From positions 6,338,626-6,402,625 of the forward strand of contig NZ_JAUSZJ010000002.1 of NCBI RefSeq assembly GCF_030817475.1: a stretch of 64,000 nt of DNA, given 5' to 3'. Shown in pieces: positions 16,658-25,274 of this stretch. Each line of letters opens with the position of its first letter. Position 1 is the stretch's first letter. Below the pieces are notes generated by a model. It made no database searches, was not told the origin of the DNA, and was given only the letters and a program-made list of their open reading frames with translations. Source of the stretch: Streptomyces sp. V2I9 (lineage in GTDB: Bacteria > Actinomycetota > Actinomycetes > Streptomycetales > Streptomycetaceae). The position numbers and the translations under genes were made by a program.

Positions 16658-16912
16658 ATGCTGATCAACACCGTGACCGACGACGCTCTCGCCTGGCAGG
16701 AAGCCGCGTTGTGCGCGCAGGCCGGGCCCGAGTTCTTCTTCCCGGCCCCGGGCAGTTCGACGCGCGAGGCCAAGCAGCTCTGCAACGCCTGCGAAGGGCG
16801 GCCGGCCTGCCTGGAGTACGCCCTCGCCAACGACGAGCGGTTCGGCGTCTGGGGCGGCCTGTCCGAGAAGGAGCGCGAGCGGCTGCGCAGAGAAGGACGC
16901 CGCCGGGGCTGA
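16658..16912 (+). CDS. WhiB-like iron-sulfur regulator
   Basis: 84 residues, ATG at 16658. The four cluster-binding cysteines are Cys19, Cys42, Cys45 and Cys51 (LCNACEGRPAC), followed by the GVWGG turn at 63-67 and a basic tail (RLRREGRRRG) that would contact DNA. This is the minimal length for the family. WhiB-like proteins bind [4Fe-4S] and usually act with the primary sigma factor in development or stress responses; which paralogue this is cannot be told. A strong terminator follows within 15 bases, so it is probably monocistronic. Confidence 0.9.
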   Translation: MLINTVTDDALAWQEAALCAQAGPEFFFPAPGSSTREAKQLCNACEGRPACLEYALANDERFGVWGGLSEKERERLRREGRRRG

Positions 16913-16922
16913 ACGCTCCCGG

Positions 16923-16957
16923 CCGCTTCCCCGGCCCGTACACCGCCGGGGAAGCGG
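16923..16957 (+). terminator. Terminator of the WhiB-like gene
   Basis: Perfect 13-bp stem, arms CCGCTTCCCCGGC (16923-16935) and its complement (16945-16957), with a 9-nt loop directly after the stop codon. Confidence 0.85.
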
Positions 16958-17045
16958 AGCCCGTCCGGCGGGAACAGGCCATGATCGACGCTCCGCCGCC
17001 CCTGCTCGTCGCCGCCCCGCCGGCGTGTACCGGACCCGAGAGCGG

Positions 17046-17076
17046 CTCCGGACACCCCGGCGAACCGGGCCCGGAG
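17046..17076 (-). terminator. Possible terminator of the desaturase gene
   Basis: Nested short stems (CTCCGG with CCGGAG, and inner CCCGG with CCGGG around CGAA) lie 18 bases beyond the desaturase stop. Weaker than the other hairpins in the window. Confidence 0.45.
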
Positions 17077-17093
17077 AGGCCGGACCGGGCGGC

Positions 17094-18068
17094 TCAGGCG
17101 CGGCCGCGCGCCGCCATCCGGGCCTTGCGGGCGGCGAGCTTCTCGTCGAACTTCGACGCCTCGCTGTCCAGCCCGCCCATGTACAGACCGAGCTCCTCCT
17201 GGGCCTTGGCGCCCTCCGGACCGAGCCCGTCGATGTCCATGACCTTCAGGAAGCGCAGCACGGGCTGGATCACGTCGTCGTGGTGGATGCGCATGTTGTA
17301 GATCTCGCCGATCGCCATCTGCGCGGCGGCCCGCTCGAAGCCCGGCATTCCGTGTCCGGGCATCCGGAAGTTGACGACGACGTCGCGGACGGCCTGCATG
17401 GTCAGGTCCGGGGCCAGCTCGAAGGCGGCGCCCAGGAGATTGCGGTAGAAGACCATGTGGAGGTTCTCGTCGGTCGCGATCCGGGCCAGCATCCGGTCGC
17501 AGACCGGGTCGCCGGACTGGTGGCCGGTGTTGCGGTGCGAGACACGGGTGGCCAGTTCCTGGAACGCGACGTACGCGACGGAGTGCAGCATCGAGTGCCG
17601 GTTGTCCGACTCGAAGCCCTCCGCCATGTGCGCCATGCGGAACTGCTCCAGCTTGTCCGGGTCCACGGCGCGCGAGGTGAGCAGGTAGTCGCGCATCACG
17701 ATGCCGTGGCGGCCCTCCTCGGCGGTCCAGCGGTGCACCCAGGAGCCCCAGGCCCCGTCGCGGCCGAACAGGGAGGCGATCTCGTGGTGGTAGCTGGGGA
17801 GGTTGTCCTCGGTGAGGAGGTTGACCACGAGGGCGATCTTGCCGATGTCGGTGACCTTGGACTGGTCCGCCGTCCACGCCTCGCCGTCCTCGAAGACACC
17901 GGGGAAGTTCCGGCCGTCGGAGAAGGGGACGTACTCGTGGGGCATCCAGTCCTTGGCGACCTTGAGATGGCGGTTGAGTTCCTTCTCCACCACCTCTTCC
18001 AGCGCGTACAGCAGCTGGGCGTCGGTCCACGCCTTCGAACTGCCGAGGTGGGGAGAGGTGATCGTCAC
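17094..18068 (-). CDS. Acyl-ACP desaturase (soluble di-iron)
   Basis: 324 residues. The two di-iron ligand motifs EEGRH (WTAEEGRHGIVM, about residue 116) and DENLH (IATDENLHMVFY, about residue 198) identify the soluble stearoyl-ACP desaturase family (DesA-like), which inserts a double bond into an ACP-bound acyl chain using ferredoxin and oxygen. Length matches actinobacterial members (~320-330). It has an AGGAGC-type site before the ATG. The upstream region carries an inverted repeat and related half-sites that look like a TetR-type operator. It is probably part of membrane-fluidity control. There is no ferredoxin reductase gene next to it. Confidence 0.92.
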   Translation of the reverse strand: MTITSPHLGSSKAWTDAQLLYALEEVVEKELNRHLKVAKDWMPHEYVPFSDGRNFPGVFEDGEAWTADQSKVTDIGKIALVVNLLTEDNLPSYHHEIASLFGRDGAWGSWVHRWTAEEGRHGIVMRDYLLTSRAVDPDKLEQFRMAHMAEGFESDNRHSMLHSVAYVAFQELATRVSHRNTGHQSGDPVCDRMLARIATDENLHMVFYRNLLGAAFELAPDLTMQAVRDVVVNFRMPGHGMPGFERAAAQMAIGEIYNMRIHHDDVIQPVLRFLKVMDIDGLGPEGAKAQEELGLYMGGLDSEASKFDEKLAARKARMAARGRA

Positions 18069-18094
18069 GGGGAGCTCCTGGGGACGGGAGAATT

Positions 18095-18143
18095 ACCTAC
18101 GGCTTCGTAGGTTACGTGACCGTAGGTTAAGGCGACCGTAAGG
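18095..18143 (-). promoter_or_regulatory. Palindromic operator cluster before the desaturase gene
   Basis: ACCTACG-GCTT-CGTAGGT forms a perfect 7-bp inverted repeat at 18095-18112. Related CGTAGG-type half-sites recur at 18121-18126 and, with one change, at 18137-18142, 15-16 bases apart. The cluster lies 27-75 bases upstream of the start codon. The form and size fit a TetR-family lipid regulator. No such regulator is encoded beside it. Confidence 0.6.
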
Positions 18144-18262
18144 CCAAAACCAAGCCCGTCCCCGCCAGCGGTCCGATGCGCAGCGTCATCAACGCAGGTG
18201 AAGGCGGTACGGGGAGCTGCTGAGGCCCTTCCCGGCCCGGCGGCTCATCGACTCCACCTCAC

Positions 18263-20590
18263 TCACCCCGTTCCCGTGCCCGCTCCCGGATCCCGGCGGA
18301 GGTACCGGCCCGTGGCGGACGTCGGATGCGCGAGCAGCTCGGTGGGCGTCCCCGCGAAGACCAGCTCCCCGCCGTGCTTGCCGCCGTCCGGACCGAGGTC
18401 GATCACCCAGTCCGCCCGCTTGACCACCTCCAGGTTGTGCTCCACGCAGATCACCGTGTTCCCCGCGTCGACCAGCCGGTCCAGCAGATCCACCAGCGCT
18501 CCCGTGTCCGCCAGGTGCAGCCCGGTCGTCGGCTCGTCCAGCACGTACACGCTGGAGGTGCGGTGCAGCTGGGTGGCGAGCTTGATGCGCTGGCGTTCAC
18601 CGCCGGAGAGCGTGTTGAGAGGCTGCCCGAGCGCCAGGTAGGTGAGACCGACCTCGTCGAGCGTCCGCAGTTTCCGCAGCAGCGCCCGGTCCTCGAACAC
18701 CCCGGCCGCCTCCGCCGCCGTCATCTCCAGGACGTCCGCGATCGACCGGCCCGCGACCCGGTGCTTCAGCACGTCGTCGTGGAACCTGCGGCCCTCGCAC
18801 TCCGGGCAGGTCGTGGTGACGGGGTCCATGAACGCCAGATCCGTCGAGATCACCCCGCGCCCCGAGCACCCCGCGCACGCTCCCGCGGAGTTGAAGCTGA
18901 ACAGCGCCGCGTCCACACCGTTCTGCCGGGCGAACGTCCTGCGGATGGCGTCCAGCGCCCCGATGTACGAGGCGGGGGTGGAGCGCGACGAGGCGGCGAT
19001 CGCGCCCTGGTCGATGACGACCGCTTCCGGGTACGCCGCGGTGAACACCCGTGACACCAGCGTCGACTTGCCCGACCCCGCCACCCCCGTCACCGCGGTC
19101 AGCACCCCGGCCGGGAACGAGACGTCCAGTCCCTTGAGGTTGTGCAGATCCGCCCCGCGCACCGGGAGCCGGCCGGTGGGGGAGCGGACGACCCCCTTGA
19201 CCGGGGTGCGGCGGCGCAGCGACCGGCCGGTGAGCGTATCCGCCTCACGCAACCGTGCGAACGGGCCCTCGAAGACGACGCGACCGCCGTCGGAGCCGGC
19301 CCGCGGACCCATGTCGACGACATGGTCGGCGACCGCCATCACATCCGGATCGTGCTCGACGACCAGCACCGTGTTGCCCTTGTCGCGCAGCCGCACCAGC
19401 AGCTCGCACAGCCGTCCCACATCGCGCGGATGCAGGCCGACGCTCGGCTCGTCGAGGACGAACGTCAGCCCGGTCAGCGAACTGCCCAGGTGGCGCACCA
19501 TCTTGAGCCGCTGGCCCTCGCCCCCCGACAGGGTCGTGGTCTCCCGGTCCAGGCTCAGATACCCCAGCCCGATCCCGGCCAGCCGTTCCAGCCGCTCGCG
19601 GGCGGCCGCCGCGACGGGCCCGCCCACCGGGTCGTCGATGCGCTCCAGCACGCCGATGAGCTCGGAGACCTCCATCCGTCCGTAGTCGGCGGGCGAGAGG
19701 CCGTCGATCCGGGTGGCGAGCGCCGCCGCGTTCAGTCGCGCCCCGCCGCAGGCCCCGCACACCCGGTCCACCGTGAACCGGGCAGCCGCCTCGCGCCGTT
19801 TCTCGGACAGCGAGGCCGTGTCGCGTTTGAGGTACAGCCGCTCGAAACGGGTCACGATGCCCTCGAACCTCATCTCCGCCGACGCGGTCCGCATATCGAC
19901 GCGGACGGTGAACCCCGAACCATGAAGGAGCAGTTGACGCTCGTCCTCGCCGAACTCGGCCAGTGGCAGATCGTTGTCGAAGCGCCCGGACCCTCCGTAC
20001 AGGCTCCACTCCCAACTGCCCACCGAGAGGCCGGGCAGCAGCAGCGCGCCCTGGTTCAGCGACTTCGACCAGTCGATCGCCCGGTCGAGATCCAGGTGGA
20101 CGGTGCGCCCCACCCCGTCGCACTCCGGACACATCCCGGCGGGGTCGTTGAACGAGTACGCGCTCGCCCCGCCCGCGCTCCGCGTCCCGCACCGGGAGAA
20201 CAGCACCCGGATCACCGACCAGATGTCTGTCGCCGTGCCCACCGTGGACCGGACGCTGCCGCCCAGCGGCTTCTGGTCGATCACGATGGCCACCGACAGG
20301 TCCTCGACGGACTCGACGTGCGGGCGCTCGTACTTCGGCAACCGGTTGCGCAGGAACGAGGTGAACGTCTCGGTCAGCTGCCGCTGCGACTCCACGGCGA
20401 TCGTGTCGAAGACGACCGAGGACTTCCCGGAACCGGAGACACCGGTGAAGACGGTGATCCGGCCCTTGGGGATGCGGAGGGAGACATCGCGGAGATTGTT
20501 CTCGCGCGCGCCGGTGATGACGATGTCGCGGTGGGCGGAGCCGGGGGCGTCCGGCTCCGCGCCGTGCTCGTACTCGGGAAGGCGGTTCAT
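18263..20590 (-). CDS. UvrA-like ABC ATPase (UvrA2/DrrC type)
   Basis: 775 residues, about 170 shorter than classical UvrA. Two ABC cassettes have Walker A GVSGSGKSS (near residue 49) and GVAGSGKST (about 540), signature motifs LSGGEGQRLKM and LSGGERQRIKL, and zinc CxxC pairs (MCPECDGVG, VCGACGG, CAGCSGRG, TCPECEGRRF). The missing length suits the UvrA2/DrrC group, which lacks the UvrB-binding domain and is tied to tolerance of DNA-binding drugs. The ATG at 20590 has TAACGT 7 bases upstream and no ribosome-binding site, so a leaderless transcript is likely although an ABC-F gene lies only 79 bases upstream on the same strand. Confidence 0.88.
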   Translation of the reverse strand: MNRLPEYEHGAEPDAPGSAHRDIVITGARENNLRDVSLRIPKGRITVFTGVSGSGKSSVVFDTIAVESQRQLTETFTSFLRNRLPKYERPHVESVEDLSVAIVIDQKPLGGSVRSTVGTATDIWSVIRVLFSRCGTRSAGGASAYSFNDPAGMCPECDGVGRTVHLDLDRAIDWSKSLNQGALLLPGLSVGSWEWSLYGGSGRFDNDLPLAEFGEDERQLLLHGSGFTVRVDMRTASAEMRFEGIVTRFERLYLKRDTASLSEKRREAAARFTVDRVCGACGGARLNAAALATRIDGLSPADYGRMEVSELIGVLERIDDPVGGPVAAAARERLERLAGIGLGYLSLDRETTTLSGGEGQRLKMVRHLGSSLTGLTFVLDEPSVGLHPRDVGRLCELLVRLRDKGNTVLVVEHDPDVMAVADHVVDMGPRAGSDGGRVVFEGPFARLREADTLTGRSLRRRTPVKGVVRSPTGRLPVRGADLHNLKGLDVSFPAGVLTAVTGVAGSGKSTLVSRVFTAAYPEAVVIDQGAIAASSRSTPASYIGALDAIRRTFARQNGVDAALFSFNSAGACAGCSGRGVISTDLAFMDPVTTTCPECEGRRFHDDVLKHRVAGRSIADVLEMTAAEAAGVFEDRALLRKLRTLDEVGLTYLALGQPLNTLSGGERQRIKLATQLHRTSSVYVLDEPTTGLHLADTGALVDLLDRLVDAGNTVICVEHNLEVVKRADWVIDLGPDGGKHGGELVFAGTPTELLAHPTSATGRYLRRDPGAGTGTG

Positions 20591-20597
20591 GTGCGCG

Positions 20598-20603
20598 ACG
20601 TTA
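20598..20603 (-). promoter_or_regulatory. -10 box, leaderless UvrA-like promoter
   Basis: TAACGT on the minus strand ends exactly 7 bases before the ATG at 20590. Confidence 0.5.
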
Positions 20604-20669
20604 GGCGGGATACCGGACAGCTTCTGGCGCCTTTTCGGGGCGATGTGCGGGTGCGCCGCAGGAAGCCGC

Positions 20670-22301
20670 TCAGCGGCCCTCGCGCACCGCCTCCGGCGTC
20701 GTGTCCCGCAGCTCGCCGTCGAGCCGGAGCCACCGGGTGATCCCGATCGACTCCAGGAACGGCACATCGTGACTCGCCACGATCAACGCCCCCTCGTACG
20801 CCGCCAGCGCCTCGGTCAGCCGCCGGGCGCTCGCCAGGTCGAGGCTGTTCGTCGGCTCGTCGAGCAGCAGCAGGCGGGGCGCCGGGTCGGCCAGCAGCAG
20901 CATCGCCAGGGTCGCCCGAAACCGCTCCCCGCCCGACAGGGTGGACGCCGGGCGGTCCGCCGCCGCCCCCTTGAACAGGAAACGGGCCAGCCGGGCCCGG
21001 ACCGCGTTCTCCGTACGGTCCGGGGCCGCGCGTGCCACGTTCCGCGCCACCGACGCGTCGTCGTCCAGCACGTCCAGCCGCTGCGGCAGGAACCCCGTCG
21101 CCACCGACGGCGCCGCCTCGCCGGAGAGCGGCGACAGCTCGCCCGCGATGGTCCGCAGCAGTGCCGTCTTGCCCGCCCCGTTGCGCCCGGTCAGCGCGAT
21201 CCGCTCCGGGCCCCGCACCAGCAGCTCGCCCCGCAGCGGCGGACCGTACGGCGGCACCGGATCACGCAGCAGCAGCACCTCGCTGCCCGGATGGACCCGG
21301 GTGTCCGGCAGCTCGATCCGGATCTCCTCGTCCGCGCGCACCGCCGCCTCCGCCTCGTCCAGGCGCTCCTCGGCCGCCGCCAGCCGCTCGGTGTGCAGGA
21401 TGCGGTGCTTGCCGGCCGACACCTGGGCCGCGCGCCTGTGCTGCCCCATCACCACCTTGGGCTCGCGCCTGGTGTCCCACATCTTCTGCCCGTAGCGTCT
21501 GCGACGGGCCAACGTGACGTGTGCGGCGGCCAGTTCGCGCTTCTGCCGCTGCACGTCCGACTCGGCGACCCGCACCATCCGCTCAGCCGCCTCCTGCTCG
21601 ACGGCGAGCGCCCTCTCGTACGCCGACAGATTTCCGCCGTACCAGGTGACCGAGCCCTCACGCAGATCCGCGATCCGGTCCACCCGTTCCAACAGCTCCC
21701 GGTCGTGGCTCACGACGAGCAGCGCCCCCGTCCAGGCGTCGACCGCGTCGTACAGACGGCGACGGGCGTGCGCGTCCAGGTTGTTCGTCGGCTCGTCCAG
21801 CAGCAGCACCCCTGGCCGGCGCAGCAGCAGCGCGGCCAGCCGCAGCAGGACGCACTCGCCGCCCGACATCTCCCCGACGGTGCGGTCGAGCCCGATGTGT
21901 CCGAGTCCCAGCCCGTCCAGAGCCGCGAGGGACCTCTCCTCGACGTCCCAGTCGTCGCCGATGACCGCGAAGTGCTCCGCCCGGACGTCGCCCGACTCGA
22001 CGGCGTCCAGCGCCGCGCGCCGCTCCGCGATCCCGAGCACCTGATCGACGCGCAGCGCGGTGTCCAGGACCACGGTCTGCGGAAGGTGGCCGAGTTCGCC
22101 ACGGATCCTGATCACCCCCGCGTGCGGGGCGAGTTCACCGGCGATCAGCCGCAACAGGGTGGACTTGCCGCACCCGTTGAGCCCGATGAGCCCGGTGCGG
22201 CCGGGGCCCGCGGAGAAGTCGAGGCCGGTGAAGACCTCGCCGCCGTCGGGCCAGCGGAAGGAGAGGGAGGTACAGCTGATGTGGGTGTCGTCGGCAGGCA
22301 T
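20670..22301 (-). CDS. ABC-F ribosome-associated ATPase
   Basis: 543 residues with two ABC cassettes and no transmembrane segment: Walker A GLNGCGKST (about residue 41) and GRNGAGKTA (about 350), signatures MSGGECVLLRL and LSGGERFRATL, and DEPTNNLD / DEPTNSLD Walker B stretches. The ~80-residue interdomain linker is Arg- and Glu-rich, as expected for ABC-F proteins that dislodge antibiotics from the ribosome or set translation. The ATG at 22301 has CGGGAG upstream; a 26-residue in-frame extension is possible. The closely following UvrA-like gene makes this a pair of resistance-type ATPases. Confidence 0.88.
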   Translation of the reverse strand: MPADDTHISCTSLSFRWPDGGEVFTGLDFSAGPGRTGLIGLNGCGKSTLLRLIAGELAPHAGVIRIRGELGHLPQTVVLDTALRVDQVLGIAERRAALDAVESGDVRAEHFAVIGDDWDVEERSLAALDGLGLGHIGLDRTVGEMSGGECVLLRLAALLLRRPGVLLLDEPTNNLDAHARRRLYDAVDAWTGALLVVSHDRELLERVDRIADLREGSVTWYGGNLSAYERALAVEQEAAERMVRVAESDVQRQKRELAAAHVTLARRRRYGQKMWDTRREPKVVMGQHRRAAQVSAGKHRILHTERLAAAEERLDEAEAAVRADEEIRIELPDTRVHPGSEVLLLRDPVPPYGPPLRGELLVRGPERIALTGRNGAGKTALLRTIAGELSPLSGEAAPSVATGFLPQRLDVLDDDASVARNVARAAPDRTENAVRARLARFLFKGAAADRPASTLSGGERFRATLAMLLLADPAPRLLLLDEPTNSLDLASARRLTEALAAYEGALIVASHDVPFLESIGITRWLRLDGELRDTTPEAVREGR

Positions 22302-22508
22302 GCGGAACTCCCGTGAACGTCGGGGAAGAAGAGGACGGCTGGAGGCCGAGATCGCACACGGGCGCTCCGGCCGCGGCATGGCGCGGCGGGCGCTGCACGG
22401 TGTGCACAGGACCTCAGATCAGCAACGTCCCACTCCGATCGACGACGACAGGGACGCTCACGACGGTAGGGCCGGGAAGCGGACCGGGCAACCGGATTTA
22501 CGGTGCGG
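22302..22508 (-). promoter_or_regulatory. Leader region of the ABC-F gene
   Basis: About 200 bases without a conserved gene. On the minus strand it contains a GTG-started reading frame (from 22407) that overlaps the ABC-F start in another frame, and a short TGCAC/GTGCA inverted repeat. ABC-F genes often have attenuating leaders; none is proven here. Confidence 0.3.
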
Positions 22509-22925
22509 TCAGCGGTCCTCGCCGAGCAGGTCGGTCAGGTCCCGGTCCATGTCCAGATACAGGTGCTCGTCACCTGCCGGGACCAGCTCCTGTGCCCGCT
22601 GGAGGAAGCGCCGCAGCTCCTCGGTGCGCACATGGACCATGGCGACGCCCTCGGGCGCGTGGAACTCCAGCACCGTCCGGTCGTAGCCGAACGGCCGGAC
22701 CCGCACATCCCCCTGTCCCGCCGGGTTGTCCACCCCGGTGGTCAGCAGCTCGCGGGAGAACTCCCACGACACCTCGGTGCCCTCCAGGGTCGCCGGGGCC
22801 GGGAACGCCATGCGGACGGCGAAGGGATACGCCCGGTCGTAGCTGAGCATGGCGGGCAGGGTCTCCATCCGCGGCGCGGACGCGACCATGCGAGCCTGCA
22901 CGGACTGCTCGATAACGCTGGACAA
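22509..22925 (-). CDS. SsgA-like sporulation/cell-division protein (SALP)
   Basis: 138 residues if started at TTG 22925, which has GAGAGGGAG at the right distance; a GTG at 23000 would add 25 residues. The chain shows the SsgA/SsgB-family pattern: LSYDRAYPFAVRMAF, VSWEFSRELLTTGVDNPAGQGDVRV, FGYDRTVLEFHAPEGVAMV and a C-terminal VPAGDEHLYLDMDRDLTDLL. These small proteins occur only in morphologically complex actinomycetes, where SsgB recruits FtsZ and others guide peptidoglycan maintenance in spores. The exact paralogue cannot be assigned. It supports the Streptomyces identification. Confidence 0.88.
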   Translation of the reverse strand: MSSVIEQSVQARMVASAPRMETLPAMLSYDRAYPFAVRMAFPAPATLEGTEVSWEFSRELLTTGVDNPAGQGDVRVRPFGYDRTVLEFHAPEGVAMVHVRTEELRRFLQRAQELVPAGDEHLYLDMDRDLTDLLGEDR

Positions 22926-23114
22926 GGCCTGCTCCCTCTCGCTGCTGGGTGAACGGTTCCCGGCATTGGAGTAGACGACGGAACCCTTCGTTTCGTGCAC
23001 CGGCGCGCGGAGTGAGCTGCGTCACCGGTTCCGGCCGGCCCCGCCGCGCCTCCGCGCACCCCCCTCCTGCCCGCTCGGCGGCGACGCACCCTGGACGGGC
23101 CGGAACCCGTCGGC

Positions 23115-23120
23115 TAGCTT
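23115..23120 (+). promoter_or_regulatory. -10 box before the beta-propeller gene
   Basis: TAGCTT ends 8 bases before the ATG at 23129, with no Shine-Dalgarno sequence; a leaderless or near-leaderless transcript is likely. Confidence 0.45.
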
Positions 23121-23128
23121 CCTGCGCC

Positions 23129-24247
23129 ATGAAGGCCATGGGGAACACGAGACGGCTGATGGCACTGGTGACCGGCGGGGCGGCCCTGGCCGCCGCACTG
23201 GTCGCACCGGGCGCGCACGCGGCGGAACACCCGGACGGGAAGCAGGTCTTCCGGGAGGCGGCCGTCCGCGGACCGCTGCCCGGCTGGAAGCTCACCGACA
23301 CCGGCACGACCGCCCGCTTCCGGGGGCTCGCGGCGGTCAGCCGCAGCACTGCCTGGGTCGCCGGGTCGAAGGGCACGGTCCTGCGCACGGCGGACGGCGG
23401 CCGTACCTGGCTCGACGTGTCACCGCCGGGCGCGGCCGAACTCGAACTACGGGACATCGAGGCATTCGACGGGAGGCGGGCCGTCGCCCTGGCCATCGGC
23501 GAGGGCGAGGCGTCCCGCGTCCTGCGCACCGAGGACGGCGGGGCGACCTGGACCGAGTCCTTCCGCAACACCGACCCGCGCGCCTTCTTCAACTGCCTGA
23601 CCTTCTTCGACAGCCGGCACGGCCTCGCGGCGGGCGACCCGGTGGACGGGAAGTTCCGCCTCCTGTCCACGGCGGACGGCGGCCGCTCCTGGCGGGTTCT
23701 GCCGAACGCCGGGATGCCCGACGCCCTGCCGGGTGAGGCGGGGTTCGCCGCGAGCGGCCAGTGCCTGGTCAGCTCCGGCCCGAAGGACGTCTGGCTGACC
23801 ACCGGGGGAGCGGAGACCGCCCGCGTCCTGCACTCGCGGGACCGGGGCCTGACGTGGACGGCGAGCGCCTCGACCCTCCCGGCGGGCGACCCGGCGCGAG
23901 GCGTCTTCGCCGTCGCCTTCCGCGACCGGGGCCACGGCATCGCGGTCGGCGGCGACTACCGGGCCGACCAGGAATCGCCGCGTGCCGCCGCCGTGACCGG
24001 GAACGGCGGCCGGACCTGGCGGCAGGCGGCCACCCCGCCGCCCGCCTACCGCTCCGGCGTCGCCTGGCTCCCGCACAGCCGCACCGCCGCCCTGGCCGTC
24101 GGTCCGACCGGCACCGACCTCACCCTGGACGCCGGGCGCACCTGGCGGACGCTCGACACCGGCTCGTACGACACCGTCGACTGCACGCCGGACCGGGGCT
24201 GCTGGGCGGCCGGCGAGAAGGGGCGGGTGGCCCGGCTGGGGTTCTAG
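23129..24247 (+). CDS. Secreted BNR/Ycf48-like beta-propeller
   Basis: 372 residues with a signal peptide at about residues 6-31 (LMALVTGGAALAAALVAPGAHA). Several bacterial neuraminidase-type repeats with Asp-box-like turns recur (TADGGRTWLDV, TEDGGATWTES, TADGGRSWRVL, SRDRGLTWTAS, GNGGRTWRQA and DAGRTWRTL), giving a six- or seven-bladed propeller. There is no catalytic triad of sialidases. Streptomyces homologues are annotated as oxidoreductases without evidence. It ends in front of a bidirectional terminator shared with the hydrolase gene. Confidence 0.82.
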   Translation: MKAMGNTRRLMALVTGGAALAAALVAPGAHAAEHPDGKQVFREAAVRGPLPGWKLTDTGTTARFRGLAAVSRSTAWVAGSKGTVLRTADGGRTWLDVSPPGAAELELRDIEAFDGRRAVALAIGEGEASRVLRTEDGGATWTESFRNTDPRAFFNCLTFFDSRHGLAAGDPVDGKFRLLSTADGGRSWRVLPNAGMPDALPGEAGFAASGQCLVSSGPKDVWLTTGGAETARVLHSRDRGLTWTASASTLPAGDPARGVFAVAFRDRGHGIAVGGDYRADQESPRAAAVTGNGGRTWRQAATPPPAYRSGVAWLPHSRTAALAVGPTGTDLTLDAGRTWRTLDTGSYDTVDCTPDRGCWAAGEKGRVARLGF

Positions 24248-24253
24248 GGTCTT

Positions 24254-24285
24254 CCGTTCGGATCAGGCCGGTCCGATCCGAACGG
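24254..24285. terminator. Bidirectional hairpin terminator
   Basis: Perfect 11-bp stem, CCGTTCGGATC (24254-24264) and its complement (24275-24285), loop 10 nt, between convergent propeller and hydrolase genes. Confidence 0.8.
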
Positions 24286-24309
24286 CGCATCCTCGTTCCG
24301 GCGGCGGCC

Positions 24310-25176
24310 CTACGAGGCGTCCAGCACCTCGCGCAGCCGCTCGGCGAACTCGTCCGGCTTGCCCGGGTAGCCGAACTCCCCGTCCACGAAACCGGCGTGG
24401 TGGCTCGGGAAGACGGCCACCCGCTGCCCGAGCAGTTCGGCGGTGGCGACCGAGGTCCGCCCGGTCTGCACCGCCTGCGACTCCTCGCCGACGGCGATCA
24501 CCACACGGGTGGTCGCCGCCGCGATCGCCTCGACGTCCGGCCGGTGGTCGCTGATCGCCCAGGACCGGTCGGACAGCAGCGGGTCCTCGCGGGAGCCGTC
24601 GTCCTCGGTGGGCATGCCGAACGCGGCGGGGTCGGGCGCCGGCCGGGCGAAGTACGCCTCGGTGAACTCGCCCTCCCACGAGGTCATCGCCACGAACGCG
24701 GCCATTCCGGCGCCCCACCCCCGCTTCTCGTACGCGTCCCGGACCCCGGCCCGCGCGCGGACGGCCGCCGGCCCGTCCGGGGTGAGCGTGATGAGCGGCG
24801 GCTCGTGCGCGACGAGGGTCGTCACGTCCGCGGGGTGGCGTGCCACCAGGGCGAGGGCGACGACCGCGCCGCCGCTGCTGGCGAACATCTCGACCGGCCC
24901 GGCGCCGACCGCCTCGACGACGGCGTGCACGTCGTCGGCCAGCATCTCGGGCGTGTACTCCACCCGGCCGTCCTTGCGGGTGGAGCGGCCGAGCCCCCGC
25001 GGGTCGTAGGTGACCACGGTCCGATCGGGGAAGCGCGCGGCCAGAGCGGCGAACCCGGTGGCGTCCATGGGGTGCCCGATCAGGACGAGCGGCGGTCGGC
25101 CGTCGGCGGTGGGCAGGGGGCCGCGAACGTCGTGGACGAGGTCGGCGCCGGCTGTGGTGAGTGTGTAGGTCTCCAT
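24310..25176 (-). CDS. Alpha/beta hydrolase
   Basis: 288 residues. The oxyanion region is LIGHPMDATGF near residue 34, the nucleophile elbow FASSGGAV near residue 100 (Ser in a degenerate G-x-S-x-G), and the likely catalytic His lies in PSHHAGFVDGE near residue 260. RGLGRSTRKDG matches the usual DxRGxGxS turn. Substrate unknown. YciI lies 98 bases upstream on the same strand; they may share a transcript, though the YciI gene has its own promoter signal. Confidence 0.82.
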   Translation of the reverse strand: METYTLTTAGADLVHDVRGPLPTADGRPPLVLIGHPMDATGFAALAARFPDRTVVTYDPRGLGRSTRKDGRVEYTPEMLADDVHAVVEAVGAGPVEMFASSGGAVVALALVARHPADVTTLVAHEPPLITLTPDGPAAVRARAGVRDAYEKRGWGAGMAAFVAMTSWEGEFTEAYFARPAPDPAAFGMPTEDDGSREDPLLSDRSWAISDHRPDVEAIAAATTRVVIAVGEESQAVQTGRTSVATAELLGQRVAVFPSHHAGFVDGEFGYPGKPDEFAERLREVLDAS

Positions 25177-25274
25177 ACCCGTGCAGACCGGCCCCGTCCC
25201 GAAGACTCATCGGTGGCGGGGTACCCGCCCGGAACCTCCGACCGCTACGGCAGCCGTCGCCCGATGCCGACGCG

